Source: a virus. From it: DNA of 47,714 bases. This document shows positions 25,381 to 35,021 of this stretch, piece by piece (position 1 is the stretch's first letter; every line of letters begins with the position of its first letter). Position numbers and translations under genes: made by a program. The notes under the pieces are model-generated. The model made no database searches and was not told the origin of the DNA. It was given only the letters and a program-made list of their open reading frames with translations. The stretch spans positions 1 to 47,714 of IMG/VR virus record IMGVR_UViG_3300009551_000061, one strand, 5' to 3'.

Positions 25381-25426
25381 GCCTCACCTTTAATGGCCCA
25401 CATTGGTTCTGAGGGGCAGGTGAGGC
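25381..25426 (+). promoter_or_regulatory. Inverted repeat masking the tape measure ribosome binding site
   Basis: GCCTCACCT (25381-25389) is the exact reverse complement of AGGTGAGGC (25418-25426), which lies directly before the tape measure ATG at 25427. The 9-bp stem spans a 28-base loop and covers a Shine-Dalgarno (AGGTGAGG). A second purine run GAGGGG (25411-25416) in the loop stays open. It may control how much tape measure is made. Confidence 0.6.
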
Positions 25427-27337
25427 ATGACCAACCCACTTGGTGGCGAGGACATCGGCAGGGCCGAGATTGAGGTCCATGCCGACACCACCCCGTTTCC
25501 CGGCGAGGCCAAGCGTGGTGTTGAGCGCGCCTTTGAGGACATTGACCCCTCCGTTAAGAAGACCGGGGAGCACTGGGGGGAGAGCCTCTCCGAGAACCTC
25601 AGCCGAAAGCTGGAGTCGGAGGCTCCTAAGGTCGCTCGGGACCTGGAACATGCTCTGGATCGCGAGACCGTTCACCAGCACATCAAGGTTGTCCCTGACT
25701 ACGACAAGAGCCAGGTCCGCACCGTTGTTCATGGGATCGCCACCGAGGTGGAGAAGGGCCTGACGGAAGGGCTTCAGAGCAGTGGAGTCTTCAGCAAGAT
25801 CGGTGCGGGCATCCAGGACGCTGTTGGTGCCGCCTTCAACGTGTCCGGCAAGTCCCCCCTCATTGCTCTGCTGATCCCTGTCATTGGTGGTATCGCTGGG
25901 CTGATCCTGGCCGCCGTGCAGGCTGTGTACGAGCTGAGCGCGGCCCTGTTCACGCTGCCTACCATCCTGGCCGCGATCATTGCTCAGGCTGGTGTGCTGT
26001 TCCTGATCTTCAAGGCTGTGGCGCCTGTCATCTCGGCGGTGCTGAGCGCCCAGAACGCCAAGGAACTACAGATTGCCCTGATGGGCGTAGCACCACCCAT
26101 TGCTGAGTTCGCCAAGAGCCTCATCCCCATCCGAGACTTCTTCGACCTGTTGAGCAAGAGTGCAGCGGTTGCGTTCTTCCGAGAGCTTGGTAACACCCTC
26201 AGCCTGATCTTCAACGCCAACAGTCGTGAGTTCTTCTTCGGTGTCATCAAGGTAGCTGGGGCACTGGGAGACTGGTTCAAGGTCGTTGGTAAGGCTTTCC
26301 AGTCACCCGTATTCACCAAGTTCCTTAAGGACCTGTTTGACTCCATCGCTCACTTCCTGGAGCGAGATGGGCCTTACTTCGAGGTGCTGCTGGAGAAGTT
26401 CTTCCAGTTCCTGGACATGATGATCGGTCCTGCCACTGATCTTGGTGCAATCTTCGACCTTCTCCTGATCAAAATCGGAGAATGGTTTGACATGCTCAAG
26501 ACCAGCCCTGACTTCAACAACTGGCTGGAACGACTTCCCCTCATGCTCATCGACGTGGGGGACGCCATTGGGTCAGTCCTGGAGCTAATTGGGACTCTCT
26601 TCAAGGACATCGATGAGGAAGGTGGCGCGGACTTCCTCAACAACTTCACCGTTGCGGTGAAGGAGCTGAACCTGATCTTCGAGAGTGACGCCGGCAAGCA
26701 AGCGATCAAGGTCCTCATCCAGGCCATTGAGATCCTCTCCCTGTCCTTCTTCGGCTTGATCGTTGTGATCATCTCTGTGCTGGCCTTCTTCGGAAAACTG
26801 GAAGAGGGAGTCAAGTGGATCGCTGACAGGATCCGTGACTTCTTCCACTGGATCTCCAGTGGATCTGATGAGGTCAGGACGCTCCCCGACAAGATCGGGC
26901 AATTCTTCGAGGGCCTCATCAGAAGTGCACCTGACTGGGGACGGCGACTGATGCAGGGCTTCATTGACGGCATCATGAACATGCTCGGTCCACTGGGCCG
27001 GGTCCTGGCCTTCATTGGAAAGCAAATCTCTGACCACCTTGTGACCCACTCCCCGGCCAAGGTGGGACCCCTGTCCATGGGCGGGGGGCCTGAGGGCTGG
27101 GGTGCCAACCTGGTGAAGGGCTTTGCCAAGGGCATCATGGCCGGCGGGGATCAGGTAAACACCGCAGTGAACTCCGTAGCCAGTGACATCAACTTCGGGC
27201 CAGGATCAGTGATCGCCACCTTTAACGGTTCCAACCCCACCCCGTCACAGGCCGCTGCTCTGGGCCAGGCCCTCGGTGGCGGGATCATCGACCAGCTCAC
27301 GGCACGTAATGCCCGGCTCGCAGTAAGGACCATGTGA
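25427..27337 (+). CDS. Tape measure protein
   Basis: This 636-residue protein sets tail length and is a scaffold for tube assembly. The N-terminal 130 residues are highly charged and helical, residues about 143-205 contain hydrophobic segments (SPLIALLIPVIGGIAGLILA and LPTILAAIIAQAGVLFLIF), and the rest is long amphipathic helix, ending in a GVN-like HSPAKVGPLSMGG block seen near the ends of tape measures. It follows the two chaperone genes, as usual. It is short for its class, so a short tail is predicted. The stop overlaps the next start (TGATG). Confidence 0.9.
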   Translation: MTNPLGGEDIGRAEIEVHADTTPFPGEAKRGVERAFEDIDPSVKKTGEHWGESLSENLSRKLESEAPKVARDLEHALDRETVHQHIKVVPDYDKSQVRTVVHGIATEVEKGLTEGLQSSGVFSKIGAGIQDAVGAAFNVSGKSPLIALLIPVIGGIAGLILAAVQAVYELSAALFTLPTILAAIIAQAGVLFLIFKAVAPVISAVLSAQNAKELQIALMGVAPPIAEFAKSLIPIRDFFDLLSKSAAVAFFRELGNTLSLIFNANSREFFFGVIKVAGALGDWFKVVGKAFQSPVFTKFLKDLFDSIAHFLERDGPYFEVLLEKFFQFLDMMIGPATDLGAIFDLLLIKIGEWFDMLKTSPDFNNWLERLPLMLIDVGDAIGSVLELIGTLFKDIDEEGGADFLNNFTVAVKELNLIFESDAGKQAIKVLIQAIEILSLSFFGLIVVIISVLAFFGKLEEGVKWIADRIRDFFHWISSGSDEVRTLPDKIGQFFEGLIRSAPDWGRRLMQGFIDGIMNMLGPLGRVLAFIGKQISDHLVTHSPAKVGPLSMGGGPEGWGANLVKGFAKGIMAGGDQVNTAVNSVASDINFGPGSVIATFNGSNPTPSQAAALGQALGGGIIDQLTARNARLAVRTM

Positions 27338-30300
27338 TGGGCGTCTATAACCCAAACATTCCCCGAGTGGTTGGCGAGGAGTGGGTGCCGATCCGGGATG
27401 AAGGCATTGTCTTCTCCCCGTCTATCAACACCGTGGAGTACGGCCACACTTTCACTCCGACTGCGAACCGCGTGCTTCAGTCTGGGAAGTTCTATGTCAA
27501 TCAGTTCCCGGCCTCGGTAGAGCAAGACCAGGTAATGCTGATCGGGGTTTATCCAACCGGCCGCGAAGGGCTGTCTGGCCCGGTCCGTTCAGTGATCATC
27601 CCTTGCAACAATGCTGAGATCACTGGCTCTGTTGACAGCGGCTCCAGTGCGCCCGTCCCTCAGGTGTTGCTCACTCCAGGCGACAACTTCTATATGAGAG
27701 GGCAGCCCAGCTCTAACGTCAACCCCAAGCGTCTGGCTCTTTATTTTGCCGTTAACCAGTTCTCTCAGTTGCTTGCCAACAAGCGGATCCTCAAGGTGGA
27801 GTTGATACATCAACTGAGCTGGGATCCGACCCTTAGTGGAACTGGCACAGCCTCTAGCAATCCCCCCTTCCTGGACGCAGGAGTAAGCCAGCTATCCATT
27901 GAGCGGACTGGTAGCCCACCGGCCCCCCGGGTGGCTCTGTACTCCCCGCTGGTTGACTTCTTTGGCTGCGGTCTCAACTTCCTCGGTTCGGGAATCCAGC
28001 TCGGATTGCCGGGTCAGGTTCAGATCACCACTGTCAACATGGGGGAGATCAACCCGGCGTCTGGCCCCATCTTGTTTGGTAACAGCACCACTACTGGCAC
28101 CGCGAGACTCCCGTGGCGGTACGAAGATTTGGCCCTGTTCGAAATCTCGGCAGGGGTCAATAGATACAGCATGATATATGACTTTGGCGCAACCAACGGA
28201 ACCTGGGCCGGCATCTATTATTTGGGCTATGCGGCGCTCAGAGTCACGTTCTGCGAAGAGCAACGAGTGGCCTATGGAGGAGCCCAATTCGGTAACTTCC
28301 TTCAGTACCTCAATGGCGCTAACGCAGTACCAATGTTTGACACGCACTACAACCAGAACCCTGTCATCATTGGCGGGACTCAATACACCGTTACGGTGTC
28401 TGCTCCCGACATTGGAGACATCCAGGGTCCGATCATTGCCGGCATCACCAAGCCAGCTTCAGCTAACGGTTATCCCACCCTCAGCGCCCTACGTGAACTG
28501 GACGTTAATCCGGTCCACGTAGGTATCAAGGTGAACCTCACTCAGACCGAAGGCGAAGTCTTCAGTCGCGAGACCACTCACGTACTACCCCAGCTTTCAC
28601 TGCACACCTCCGGTGGGCCTGTCACTGAGGTGCACGTCTACGGACGACAGGCCAGGGGTCAGGTATTTGGCTCCGTCACCGCCAGCCAGAATGTCCAGGA
28701 TGGGACCCTGGGTTTGTTTGGTGCCCGAGCGCAGGGTCTCACCCTGCCCGGTGGTTCAGGCAACTACGTGTCCACTCCCGACAATGCCGCACTTGACATC
28801 GTTGGTGACATTGACCTTCGTGCTGATATTCAGACCAACGACTGGACCGCCAACGGTGGACTGGTCACCAAATGGGGTGCGGCCGGAGTACGTAGCTATG
28901 AGTTTGCGATCAACCCAGACGGAACGCTTTCCATGGTGTGGTCAACGGATGGCACCTCCGTCCAGTTCGCCAACTCCACTATCCCCGTTCCAGCTCTTGA
29001 CGGACAGCGCCTTGCGGTACGTGCAACCCTGGACGTTGACAACGGGGCAGCGGGAAAAACGGTACAGTTCTTTACGGCACCAACTGCCGCCGGACCATAT
29101 ACACAGCTCGGCGCCAGCGTAACTTCCGGTGGTACGACAAGCATCTTCTCGGGGGCGGCCCAGGTTGAAGTCGGCAGCCACACTAATGGCACCGGCGACG
29201 TTTTCACCGGCACGGTCTACTCCGCTGAGATTCGTAATTCAATTGGCGGCACGCTGGTTGCAAACCCCATCTTCAGCGCGCAGCCCCCAGGGACTACCAG
29301 CTTCACTGACGCACCAGGACGAACCTGGACCCTCCATGCGTCGGCGGCCATCACTGCGGCCACAAGCTTCACCTTCCCACAGGTGCGGTTCTACGCCCGC
29401 CGGTTCGGCAACACGACCGTGCCACTGACCCTGTCGTCACCTGTCATCACGGGTACCGGAACCTCGGTATCTATTACGCCACCTCAGTTCGATGCCCTGC
29501 CCGAGATATTGGACGGCTGGAAGCAAGTGGATCTGCGGTTCAGCGGCACGATTGCCATGGGATCAATCCCCGATCCCCAGTGGACATGGTCGGCCTCTGG
29601 CGAACTTCAAGGCAACCGCTGGGAGGTCCTAGGGGCAACTGCACCGGCTCTGTCCGGCACGCCGGGCAGCCTGTTCACCTTGGCGCCCAACGGCAGTCTC
29701 AGTTCAGCCACCTATGGGCAGCCTCCTGCTGGCGCAGCTATCAACATGAGCTGGATGCCGCAGTATGCCCCTCCGGTATCTGGTAGCGCCAGCGATCAGA
29801 CCTCAGACGCCGTGCTGATGTTCGGCCAGGACATGCCCCTCGTCACCGGCTTCACGCTCACCCAAAGCAACCAGCCGTTGTCGGGCATAGGCCTGGATTG
29901 CAACGCTTACCCGTGGTACGTGCCGCGCTCCATGTCTTATAACCAGCTCACCTGGTCAACGATCACCCCCTCGCCATTGGGTGGCGTAGTCCTGCCAGCC
30001 GTGCCAGGTAACTACATTTCAACGCCGGATACGGCGAGTCTGGACATCACCGGAGACATAGACCTTCGTGCCGACTTTTCATTGCCGACTTGGGCACCAA
30101 CTGGCATCAACCATATGCTGATAGCTAAGTGGATTGATGGGGGCCAAAGGGCATACCTTTTGTGGATTGACGGTAACGGTGACATGCGATTCAACTGGTC
30201 CGCCGATGGAGTAAGTGGATTTGTTGCAATCGCCACGGTGCAGCCACCCGTGCTGGCTAATGGTGCACGTCAGGCGGTGCGAGTGACATTTGATGTTGAC

Positions 30301-31290
30301 AACGGCGCAAGCGGTCATACGGCAACGTTTTACACGGCACCAACCATAGATGGACCCTGGACGCAGCTTGGTGCCCCCGTCACCGCAGCCGGGGTAACGA
30401 GCCTTTTCAACTCAAATTCAATCGTTGAGGTTGGATCACTGAACAGCGGCACGACGGATTTCGGGTTCGGAACAATGCATGCGATTGAGATTCGCAATGG
30501 CATAAACGGAACCTTGGTCGCCAACCCCAAGTTCTGGAACAACGCCCCCACCGGGGCAACGTCCTTCACTGACAGCTTCGGCTTGGTCTGGACCATCAAC
30601 GGTGGGTATCAGTTCTCCGGGTTCGAGCACTATGAGATCCAGCGCATGGACACGATAAGCACTGACTGGAAGTCCATCGCCTACGTCCAGGCCCCACTCA
30701 CCAGTGGCTTCAGGGACTATGAGGCTCGGGTGGGGATCCTGACCAGTTACCGGATACGTGGCGTTGGCAACTTGCTCTTCACCGGGCCGTGGTCGACCAC
30801 GGTGACTGGAACCTTGGCGGCACCAGGAGTCACCGGCATTGGCATGGGGGCTAACGCCAAGACTCTCCTGTTCACCACCAACGAAGTCCAAAGTGGAGCC
30901 AGCAACTTGGCCTATGCCCTGGCCTTTGAGTCTGATACCACGGAGGAGTTCAAGTTTCCGGAGGCCGCGTTCAACCAGTACCAGCTCATGTACAACCGGG
31001 ACTTCCAAGTCGCCTTCCGACCACTGGAGCGGGGCGGTGAGACGTTCAGTCGCACGATCCTCGTCCAGGCCGCAGCCATCTCACCGCCGACTCTGGCTGA
31101 CTTCACCAGCCTGCGGAACCTGGCTTGGGATGACACGTCCTACGTGTGTGTCAGGGACGAGGATGGCAACCGGTGGTTCGCCAATGTCACTGTGCCTACG
31201 GGCCGGGTGAAGATGAACAACCGGGAGCTGTACCTGGCTGACATCAATGTCATTGAGGTCACCCAGACTCCGTCGGTGGTGCTGGCCTGA
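27337..31290 (+). CDS. Minor tail protein with duplicated lectin-like domains
   Basis: This 1317-residue protein begins at ATG overlapping the tape measure stop; a GTG three bases earlier is in frame. The N-terminal part (1 to about 450) is beta-rich. Two modules, about residues 456-668 and 878-1088, share the pattern GNYVSTPDNAALDI then GDIDLRAD, a V-x-x-T-x-DVDNGA strand and GTLVANPxF, with the layout of LamG/concanavalin-like domains. About residues 1089-1170 resemble a fibronectin III domain. Residues 668-878 and the C-terminus are further strands. It probably forms part of the tail tip or side fibres and binds host sugars; binding is inferred. Confidence 0.85.
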   Translation: MGVYNPNIPRVVGEEWVPIRDEGIVFSPSINTVEYGHTFTPTANRVLQSGKFYVNQFPASVEQDQVMLIGVYPTGREGLSGPVRSVIIPCNNAEITGSVDSGSSAPVPQVLLTPGDNFYMRGQPSSNVNPKRLALYFAVNQFSQLLANKRILKVELIHQLSWDPTLSGTGTASSNPPFLDAGVSQLSIERTGSPPAPRVALYSPLVDFFGCGLNFLGSGIQLGLPGQVQITTVNMGEINPASGPILFGNSTTTGTARLPWRYEDLALFEISAGVNRYSMIYDFGATNGTWAGIYYLGYAALRVTFCEEQRVAYGGAQFGNFLQYLNGANAVPMFDTHYNQNPVIIGGTQYTVTVSAPDIGDIQGPIIAGITKPASANGYPTLSALRELDVNPVHVGIKVNLTQTEGEVFSRETTHVLPQLSLHTSGGPVTEVHVYGRQARGQVFGSVTASQNVQDGTLGLFGARAQGLTLPGGSGNYVSTPDNAALDIVGDIDLRADIQTNDWTANGGLVTKWGAAGVRSYEFAINPDGTLSMVWSTDGTSVQFANSTIPVPALDGQRLAVRATLDVDNGAAGKTVQFFTAPTAAGPYTQLGASVTSGGTTSIFSGAAQVEVGSHTNGTGDVFTGTVYSAEIRNSIGGTLVANPIFSAQPPGTTSFTDAPGRTWTLHASAAITAATSFTFPQVRFYARRFGNTTVPLTLSSPVITGTGTSVSITPPQFDALPEILDGWKQVDLRFSGTIAMGSIPDPQWTWSASGELQGNRWEVLGATAPALSGTPGSLFTLAPNGSLSSATYGQPPAGAAINMSWMPQYAPPVSGSASDQTSDAVLMFGQDMPLVTGFTLTQSNQPLSGIGLDCNAYPWYVPRSMSYNQLTWSTITPSPLGGVVLPAVPGNYISTPDTASLDITGDIDLRADFSLPTWAPTGINHMLIAKWIDGGQRAYLLWIDGNGDMRFNWSADGVSGFVAIATVQPPVLANGARQAVRVTFDVDNGASGHTATFYTAPTIDGPWTQLGAPVTAAGVTSLFNSNSIVEVGSLNSGTTDFGFGTMHAIEIRNGINGTLVANPKFWNNAPTGATSFTDSFGLVWTINGGYQFSGFEHYEIQRMDTISTDWKSIAYVQAPLTSGFRDYEARVGILTSYRIRGVGNLLFTGPWSTTVTGTLAAPGVTGIGMGANAKTLLFTTNEVQSGASNLAYALAFESDTTEEFKFPEAAFNQYQLMYNRDFQVAFRPLERGGETFSRTILVQAAAISPPTLADFTSLRNLAWDDTSYVCVRDEDGNRWFANVTVPTGRVKMNNRELYLADINVIEVTQTPSVVLA

Positions 31291-32342
31291 TGTTTACAAC
31301 GCTGCCGCAGAACGACCTTCTTGACCTACCCCCCTGGGCCGGGCAGCGTTCAGTCACTTGGAACTTCAAACTGGTTAATGGAACAACGGGGGAACAGCTC
31401 GGGACGGTTACGCCATTACGTAGCGCGACCCTCCGTCATGAAACGACCCAGACCATCAAGCGCACCTTGAACATCAGTCTCGGCAAGGTCGATACCAACA
31501 ACATCGATGCCGTCTCGGCTCGCATTGAACTGGAGATGGTCCTTCAAGACAGAAGCGTGTGGCCACTGGGTCGGTACATGTTCACTGACCAGACCAAGAT
31601 TCAGTTCACATCGGGACTGTTGTCCAATGCTGTACTCAATGATGAGATGTTCCTGGTCGACCAGCCGATCATCAAGGGCTTCGACGCCACTCGCAAGAAT
31701 GCCACTGAGTGCTACGAGGAACTGCTTGAAGACCTGCCCGTTGAGTTTGTTGGTGAGCCAGGCACTTTCCTTATGACCCAGGGCTGGGGGGCCAACACCT
31801 CCCTGGGTTCGATACTCAACACCCTTGCGGTCAACGGAGATTACTTCAACCCGTGGTTCGGCAACGACAAAAAAATGCACCTGATCAGAACCTTCAACCC
31901 GGTGGATCGGGTGCCACAGTTCGACTGGGATTCCAGAAGCCAGGTAATGCGAGAGGGCATTACTGAGTCGTCCAATGTTCTCACGGCCCCCAATAGATTC
32001 ATGGTCACCAGCAACACGAACGTTGACACTGCACCCATTGTTGGCGTAGCTACCGTCCCCCCCACCGCTCCCAACTCGTTCACCAACCGAGGGTTCTACA
32101 TCACCCAGGCACAGACACTGCAATTATTCAGTGTGGCCCAAGCACAGGCGGTTGCTGCGGGACTGGCGAACAGATTCACGGTGTTCGAGACGGTCAACCT
32201 CAACACCCTCCCGGACCCTCGCCATGACTCCTATGATGTGATCTTCTGGAATGGATCCTTCTGGCTGGAGCTGGCCTGGAGTATGAACCTCACCCCTGGA
32301 GGTCTCATGGGACACACGCTACGTAAGGCCTACATGCCATGA
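31290..32342 (+). CDS. Minor tail protein, hub-like
   Basis: This 350-residue protein overlaps the previous gene by one base (TGATG). It begins with WNFKLVNGTTGEQLGTVTPL and has the pattern LRSATLRHETTQTIKRTLNI, PLGRYMFTDQ (about 95-104) and a C-terminal domain with VFWNGSFWLELAWS. This order (sandwich, then central insertion, then closing strands) is common for the tail hub proteins after the first minor tail protein. Exact function unknown. Confidence 0.75.
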   Translation: MFTTLPQNDLLDLPPWAGQRSVTWNFKLVNGTTGEQLGTVTPLRSATLRHETTQTIKRTLNISLGKVDTNNIDAVSARIELEMVLQDRSVWPLGRYMFTDQTKIQFTSGLLSNAVLNDEMFLVDQPIIKGFDATRKNATECYEELLEDLPVEFVGEPGTFLMTQGWGANTSLGSILNTLAVNGDYFNPWFGNDKKMHLIRTFNPVDRVPQFDWDSRSQVMREGITESSNVLTAPNRFMVTSNTNVDTAPIVGVATVPPTAPNSFTNRGFYITQAQTLQLFSVAQAQAVAAGLANRFTVFETVNLNTLPDPRHDSYDVIFWNGSFWLELAWSMNLTPGGLMGHTLRKAYMP

Positions 32343-33046
32343 CGGCACCAGATCAGACGGCCGACTCCCCGCAGCCCGTTGCCGCCTCAGCCACCGCTGA
32401 TGCCCTGGTGCAGAATGCAAGCCGTCTAGGACTCACCTGGGATCTGAAGCCCGCCACTGTTAAGTCGTTGAGTCCGCTCACTGTCACATTTGATGATGAC
32501 ACTGTGGCCGTAGGTGCCACGTCAATGATTGGAACGGTCGCTGCCGGCCAGAGGGTCTATGTGATCATCGTCCCCCCATCTGGCAACTTTATCACTGGAA
32601 CAGTTGGCCCCAACGCGGAACTAGGCCAGGGGCTGGTAGCAAGGGCGGGAAGTACCTCCAGTACCGCTGCCATTGGGGCGGAGACTGTAGTGCTTACTAC
32701 CAATACCTTTACGTTCCTTAGAGGGCGCGCATATCGATGGCTGATCATGGGCTCATACAATCAGAGTGCGGCCGGATTCTGGATCGTCAACATTCGTAAA
32801 AGCCTGGCCGGTCTCCTCTTGGGTCAAGTGGCCGACAACACCACCGTGGCCAACGGGCCATACCGAATGCATACGGGAGTATTTGTCGCCGCCACCGCAA
32901 ATGTCACGACATCCATAGTCCAAACAAATGCCTTCAGTGGTGCCGGCACCGTCACTGAGACGGCTAATGGAGTCTCGCCACGAACGCTAGAAATCTTCGA
33001 TGTTGGGCCCGCGAGCGATTATCCAATCTATCCGGCCATAACCTAG
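32339..33046 (+). CDS. Minor tail protein with OB-like N-terminus
   Basis: This 235-residue protein starts four bases before the previous stop. Residues about 30-90 have the pattern GLTWDLKPATVKSLSPLTVT, then VGATSMIGTVAAGQRVYVII, which recalls the OB-like barrel of baseplate/hub protein V families. Residues about 95-235 are a separate beta-rich domain with a FLRGRAYRWLIMGSY block. It ends the tail module before a run of sugar enzymes. Receptor contact is inferred only from position. Confidence 0.65.
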   Translation: MTAPDQTADSPQPVAASATADALVQNASRLGLTWDLKPATVKSLSPLTVTFDDDTVAVGATSMIGTVAAGQRVYVIIVPPSGNFITGTVGPNAELGQGLVARAGSTSSTAAIGAETVVLTTNTFTFLRGRAYRWLIMGSYNQSAAGFWIVNIRKSLAGLLLGQVADNTTVANGPYRMHTGVFVAATANVTTSIVQTNAFSGAGTVTETANGVSPRTLEIFDVGPASDYPIYPAIT

Positions 33047-33053
33047 GAGGAGC

Positions 33054-33236
33054 ATGCAGCCACAGCCACCGATCGACCCAACACTGCCCGAGTACAGCGG
33101 GCCGTACGATGCTGTCGACAATGGAACGTGCGCATGCCACGACTTGCCGGTCAACACGTTCGGCCGATGCGAACCACTGAACCAACCTGATGCCCAACCG
33201 AGGGGGACTAGTGCGAGTAGTGGTATTCCCGGCTGA
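33054..33236 (+). CDS. Small Cys-containing protein, 60 residues
   Basis: The gene has a very strong Shine-Dalgarno (AGGAGGAG) right before ATG. The protein is polar and Pro-rich, with a CACHDLPVNTFGRC core (C-x-C-H then C) that may bind a metal. Its last 26 bases overlap the chosen start of the glycosyltransferase that follows. No family recognised. Confidence 0.55.
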   Translation: MQPQPPIDPTLPEYSGPYDAVDNGTCACHDLPVNTFGRCEPLNQPDAQPRGTSASSGIPG

Positions 33237-34272
33237 CGCCTGGGCGTGTGGCCATTACCGGGTGATCTGGCCAGCCAACATACTCCAGCAGGAGGGCTGG
33301 GAAATCTTCATCGTCCCTCCTAACGAGAAGACCGGGTTCAACGTCAAGACCCAGGAGGATGAGCACGGCAAGCAGATCCTGACTGAGCTGACTACGCCCG
33401 AGTGTGACCTGGTGGTGTTGCAGCGACCGGGGCATCATCTTCAGCCTCAGCTCATCAAGGCTCTGCGTATGGCTGGCATCGCCGTGGTCATTGACATGGA
33501 CGATGACATGTCAGCACTGAGCCAGCATCACATAGCGTTCAAGATGTACTCGACCCGGACCAGCACCGACTTCTCCTGGCGGAATGCTCTGGAATCGTGC
33601 AAGCTCGCGACCTTTGTCACAACCAGTACGGCCGAGCTTCAGCGGACCTATGCCCCCCATGGTCGGGGCATGGTATTGGACAACTACGTGCCCGAGAGTT
33701 ACCTGAGCCTCGGTGAGCCGTCACCAGATCTTGGGTTCGGATGGGCCGGCACCGTGTCCTCACACCCTGATGATCTTCAGGTGTGTGGCAACACGGTCCA
33801 GAAGCTCGTGGCCGAAGATCACAAGTTCCGGGTGGTCGGTGACGGTAAGCATGTAGGCAAGTTGCTGCGCCTGCCTGAAGATCCTGAGGCCACCGGGGGC
33901 ACCGGTCTGGATCAGTGGGAGCGCACCATCCAACGCACCTTGAGCATCGGTATGGTGCCTTTGGCGCCAACCAAGTTCAACTCTTCCAAGAGCAGACTCA
34001 AGGGGATAGAGTACATGGCGGGAGGGATCCCCTGGGTAGCTTCACCGAGGCAGGAGTACCGTCGCCTCGCCCGCGAGTCGGGGTGTGGCCTCCTGGCGGA
34101 CACCCCCAAGGACTGGTACCGCCAGCTCAAGCTCCTGCTGACGGACGATGTCCTGCGTAAGGAGCAGTCGGAGCGTGGCCTGGAGTACATGCGTGACCAG
34201 ACGTACCAGGCCCAAGCCTGGCGCTGGGCGGAGGCCTGGACGCGGGCGGTGGAGATTCAGAGGGGGAAGTAA
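33211..34272 (+). CDS. Glycosyltransferase, GT-B fold (GT4-like)
   Basis: This 353-residue protein transfers a sugar from a nucleotide donor. The GTG at 33211 is chosen because GAGGGGG lies 7 bases upstream; an ATG at 33190 in the same frame is weaker. The N-terminal half has VVVFPADAWACGHYRVIWPA and the acceptor-side strands; the C-terminal half has GFGWAGTVSSHPDD (about 166-179), then TKFNSSKSRLKGIEYMAGGI (about 250-270) and WVAS, the typical donor-binding E-x-x-x-x-G-P region of GT-B enzymes. It opens the glycan cassette. The sugar and acceptor are unknown. Confidence 0.85.
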   Translation: MRVVVFPADAWACGHYRVIWPANILQQEGWEIFIVPPNEKTGFNVKTQEDEHGKQILTELTTPECDLVVLQRPGHHLQPQLIKALRMAGIAVVIDMDDDMSALSQHHIAFKMYSTRTSTDFSWRNALESCKLATFVTTSTAELQRTYAPHGRGMVLDNYVPESYLSLGEPSPDLGFGWAGTVSSHPDDLQVCGNTVQKLVAEDHKFRVVGDGKHVGKLLRLPEDPEATGGTGLDQWERTIQRTLSIGMVPLAPTKFNSSKSRLKGIEYMAGGIPWVASPRQEYRRLARESGCGLLADTPKDWYRQLKLLLTDDVLRKEQSERGLEYMRDQTYQAQAWRWAEAWTRAVEIQRGK

Positions 34273-34344
34273 GTGGTAGTCATCGTGTTCGGGATCATCT
34301 TCCTGATCCTGTTGGCGATCATGTGGTCAGGACGGAACAAGTGA
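34273..34344 (+). CDS. Membrane microprotein, 23 residues
   Basis: A GTG directly after the previous stop opens a 23-residue frame ending RNK. Residues 2-17 (VVIVFGIIFLILLAIM) are a single hydrophobic membrane segment. Its stop overlaps the next start. Because it is so short it may be a leader or spacer, but the position and hydrophobic core suggest a real membrane peptide. Confidence 0.45.
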   Translation: MVVIVFGIIFLILLAIMWSGRNK

Positions 34345-35021
34345 ACTACAAGGGGCTACGGCCCCGTTTCGCTGTGATCCCCACCAACGGCCGGGCCTGC
34401 CTCAAAGACTGCCTCATGGCCATCGCGCCTCAGGTGGACAGCACCATCCTGGTGTACACCGTGCCATGGCAGGACGGGGAGGTTCGACCTCATCCTCACT
34501 TCGGGGTGGCCCTGCGGGATATAGGGTCCCCGAACATCTCCCGGTGGTGGAATGAGGGCCTGGACATCTGCACACAGGTCATGGATATGACGGAGGGGGA
34601 CACCCCTGGTCGTTACGACGTGGCCATCCTCAACGACGATGTGATCGTCCCCCCGGGCTGGTTCGATGCGGTCTCCGATGGGATGCGGATGTACGAGTGC
34701 GCGGCAGCCTGCTCGGGCGCCCCGAGCAGCAGTCCCGTTCTGCTTCAGAGACCGGGCCCGGTGCCTTTGCACACCCGTCTCCAGGGCTTCGCATTCATCC
34801 TGGCCGGGGAAAAGGGAATCAGGGCCAATGAGGAACTTCGCTGGTACTTCAGTGACGACTACATTGACTGGCGGGCCCGGGAGCTGGGGGGCATGGTCAT
34901 GGTCCCCGGCCACAGTGTCAATCACCTGTACCCCAATGAGCAGATGACCGGGGAGCTGCACCAGTTCAGTGCTGAGGATGCGGCCAAGTTCAAGGAGATT
35001 TGGGGAGTCATGCCGTGGTAA
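34341..35021 (+). CDS. Glycosyltransferase, GT-A-like
   Basis: This 226-residue protein starts at a GTG (34341) that overlaps the microprotein stop; an in-frame GTG at 34323 is an alternative. It has FAVIPTNGRACLKDCLM (about 10-26, a typical GT2 opening), AILNDDVIVPPGWFD (about 95-109) with the acidic N-D-D at the metal site, and HTRLQGFAFILAGEKG (about 140-155), then a final HLYPNEQM. This is the sugar-nucleotide binding layout of GT2 enzymes. Substrates unknown. It is nested in the cassette by overlapping ends. Confidence 0.75.
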   Translation: MNYKGLRPRFAVIPTNGRACLKDCLMAIAPQVDSTILVYTVPWQDGEVRPHPHFGVALRDIGSPNISRWWNEGLDICTQVMDMTEGDTPGRYDVAILNDDVIVPPGWFDAVSDGMRMYECAAACSGAPSSSPVLLQRPGPVPLHTRLQGFAFILAGEKGIRANEELRWYFSDDYIDWRARELGGMVMVPGHSVNHLYPNEQMTGELHQFSAEDAAKFKEIWGVMPW

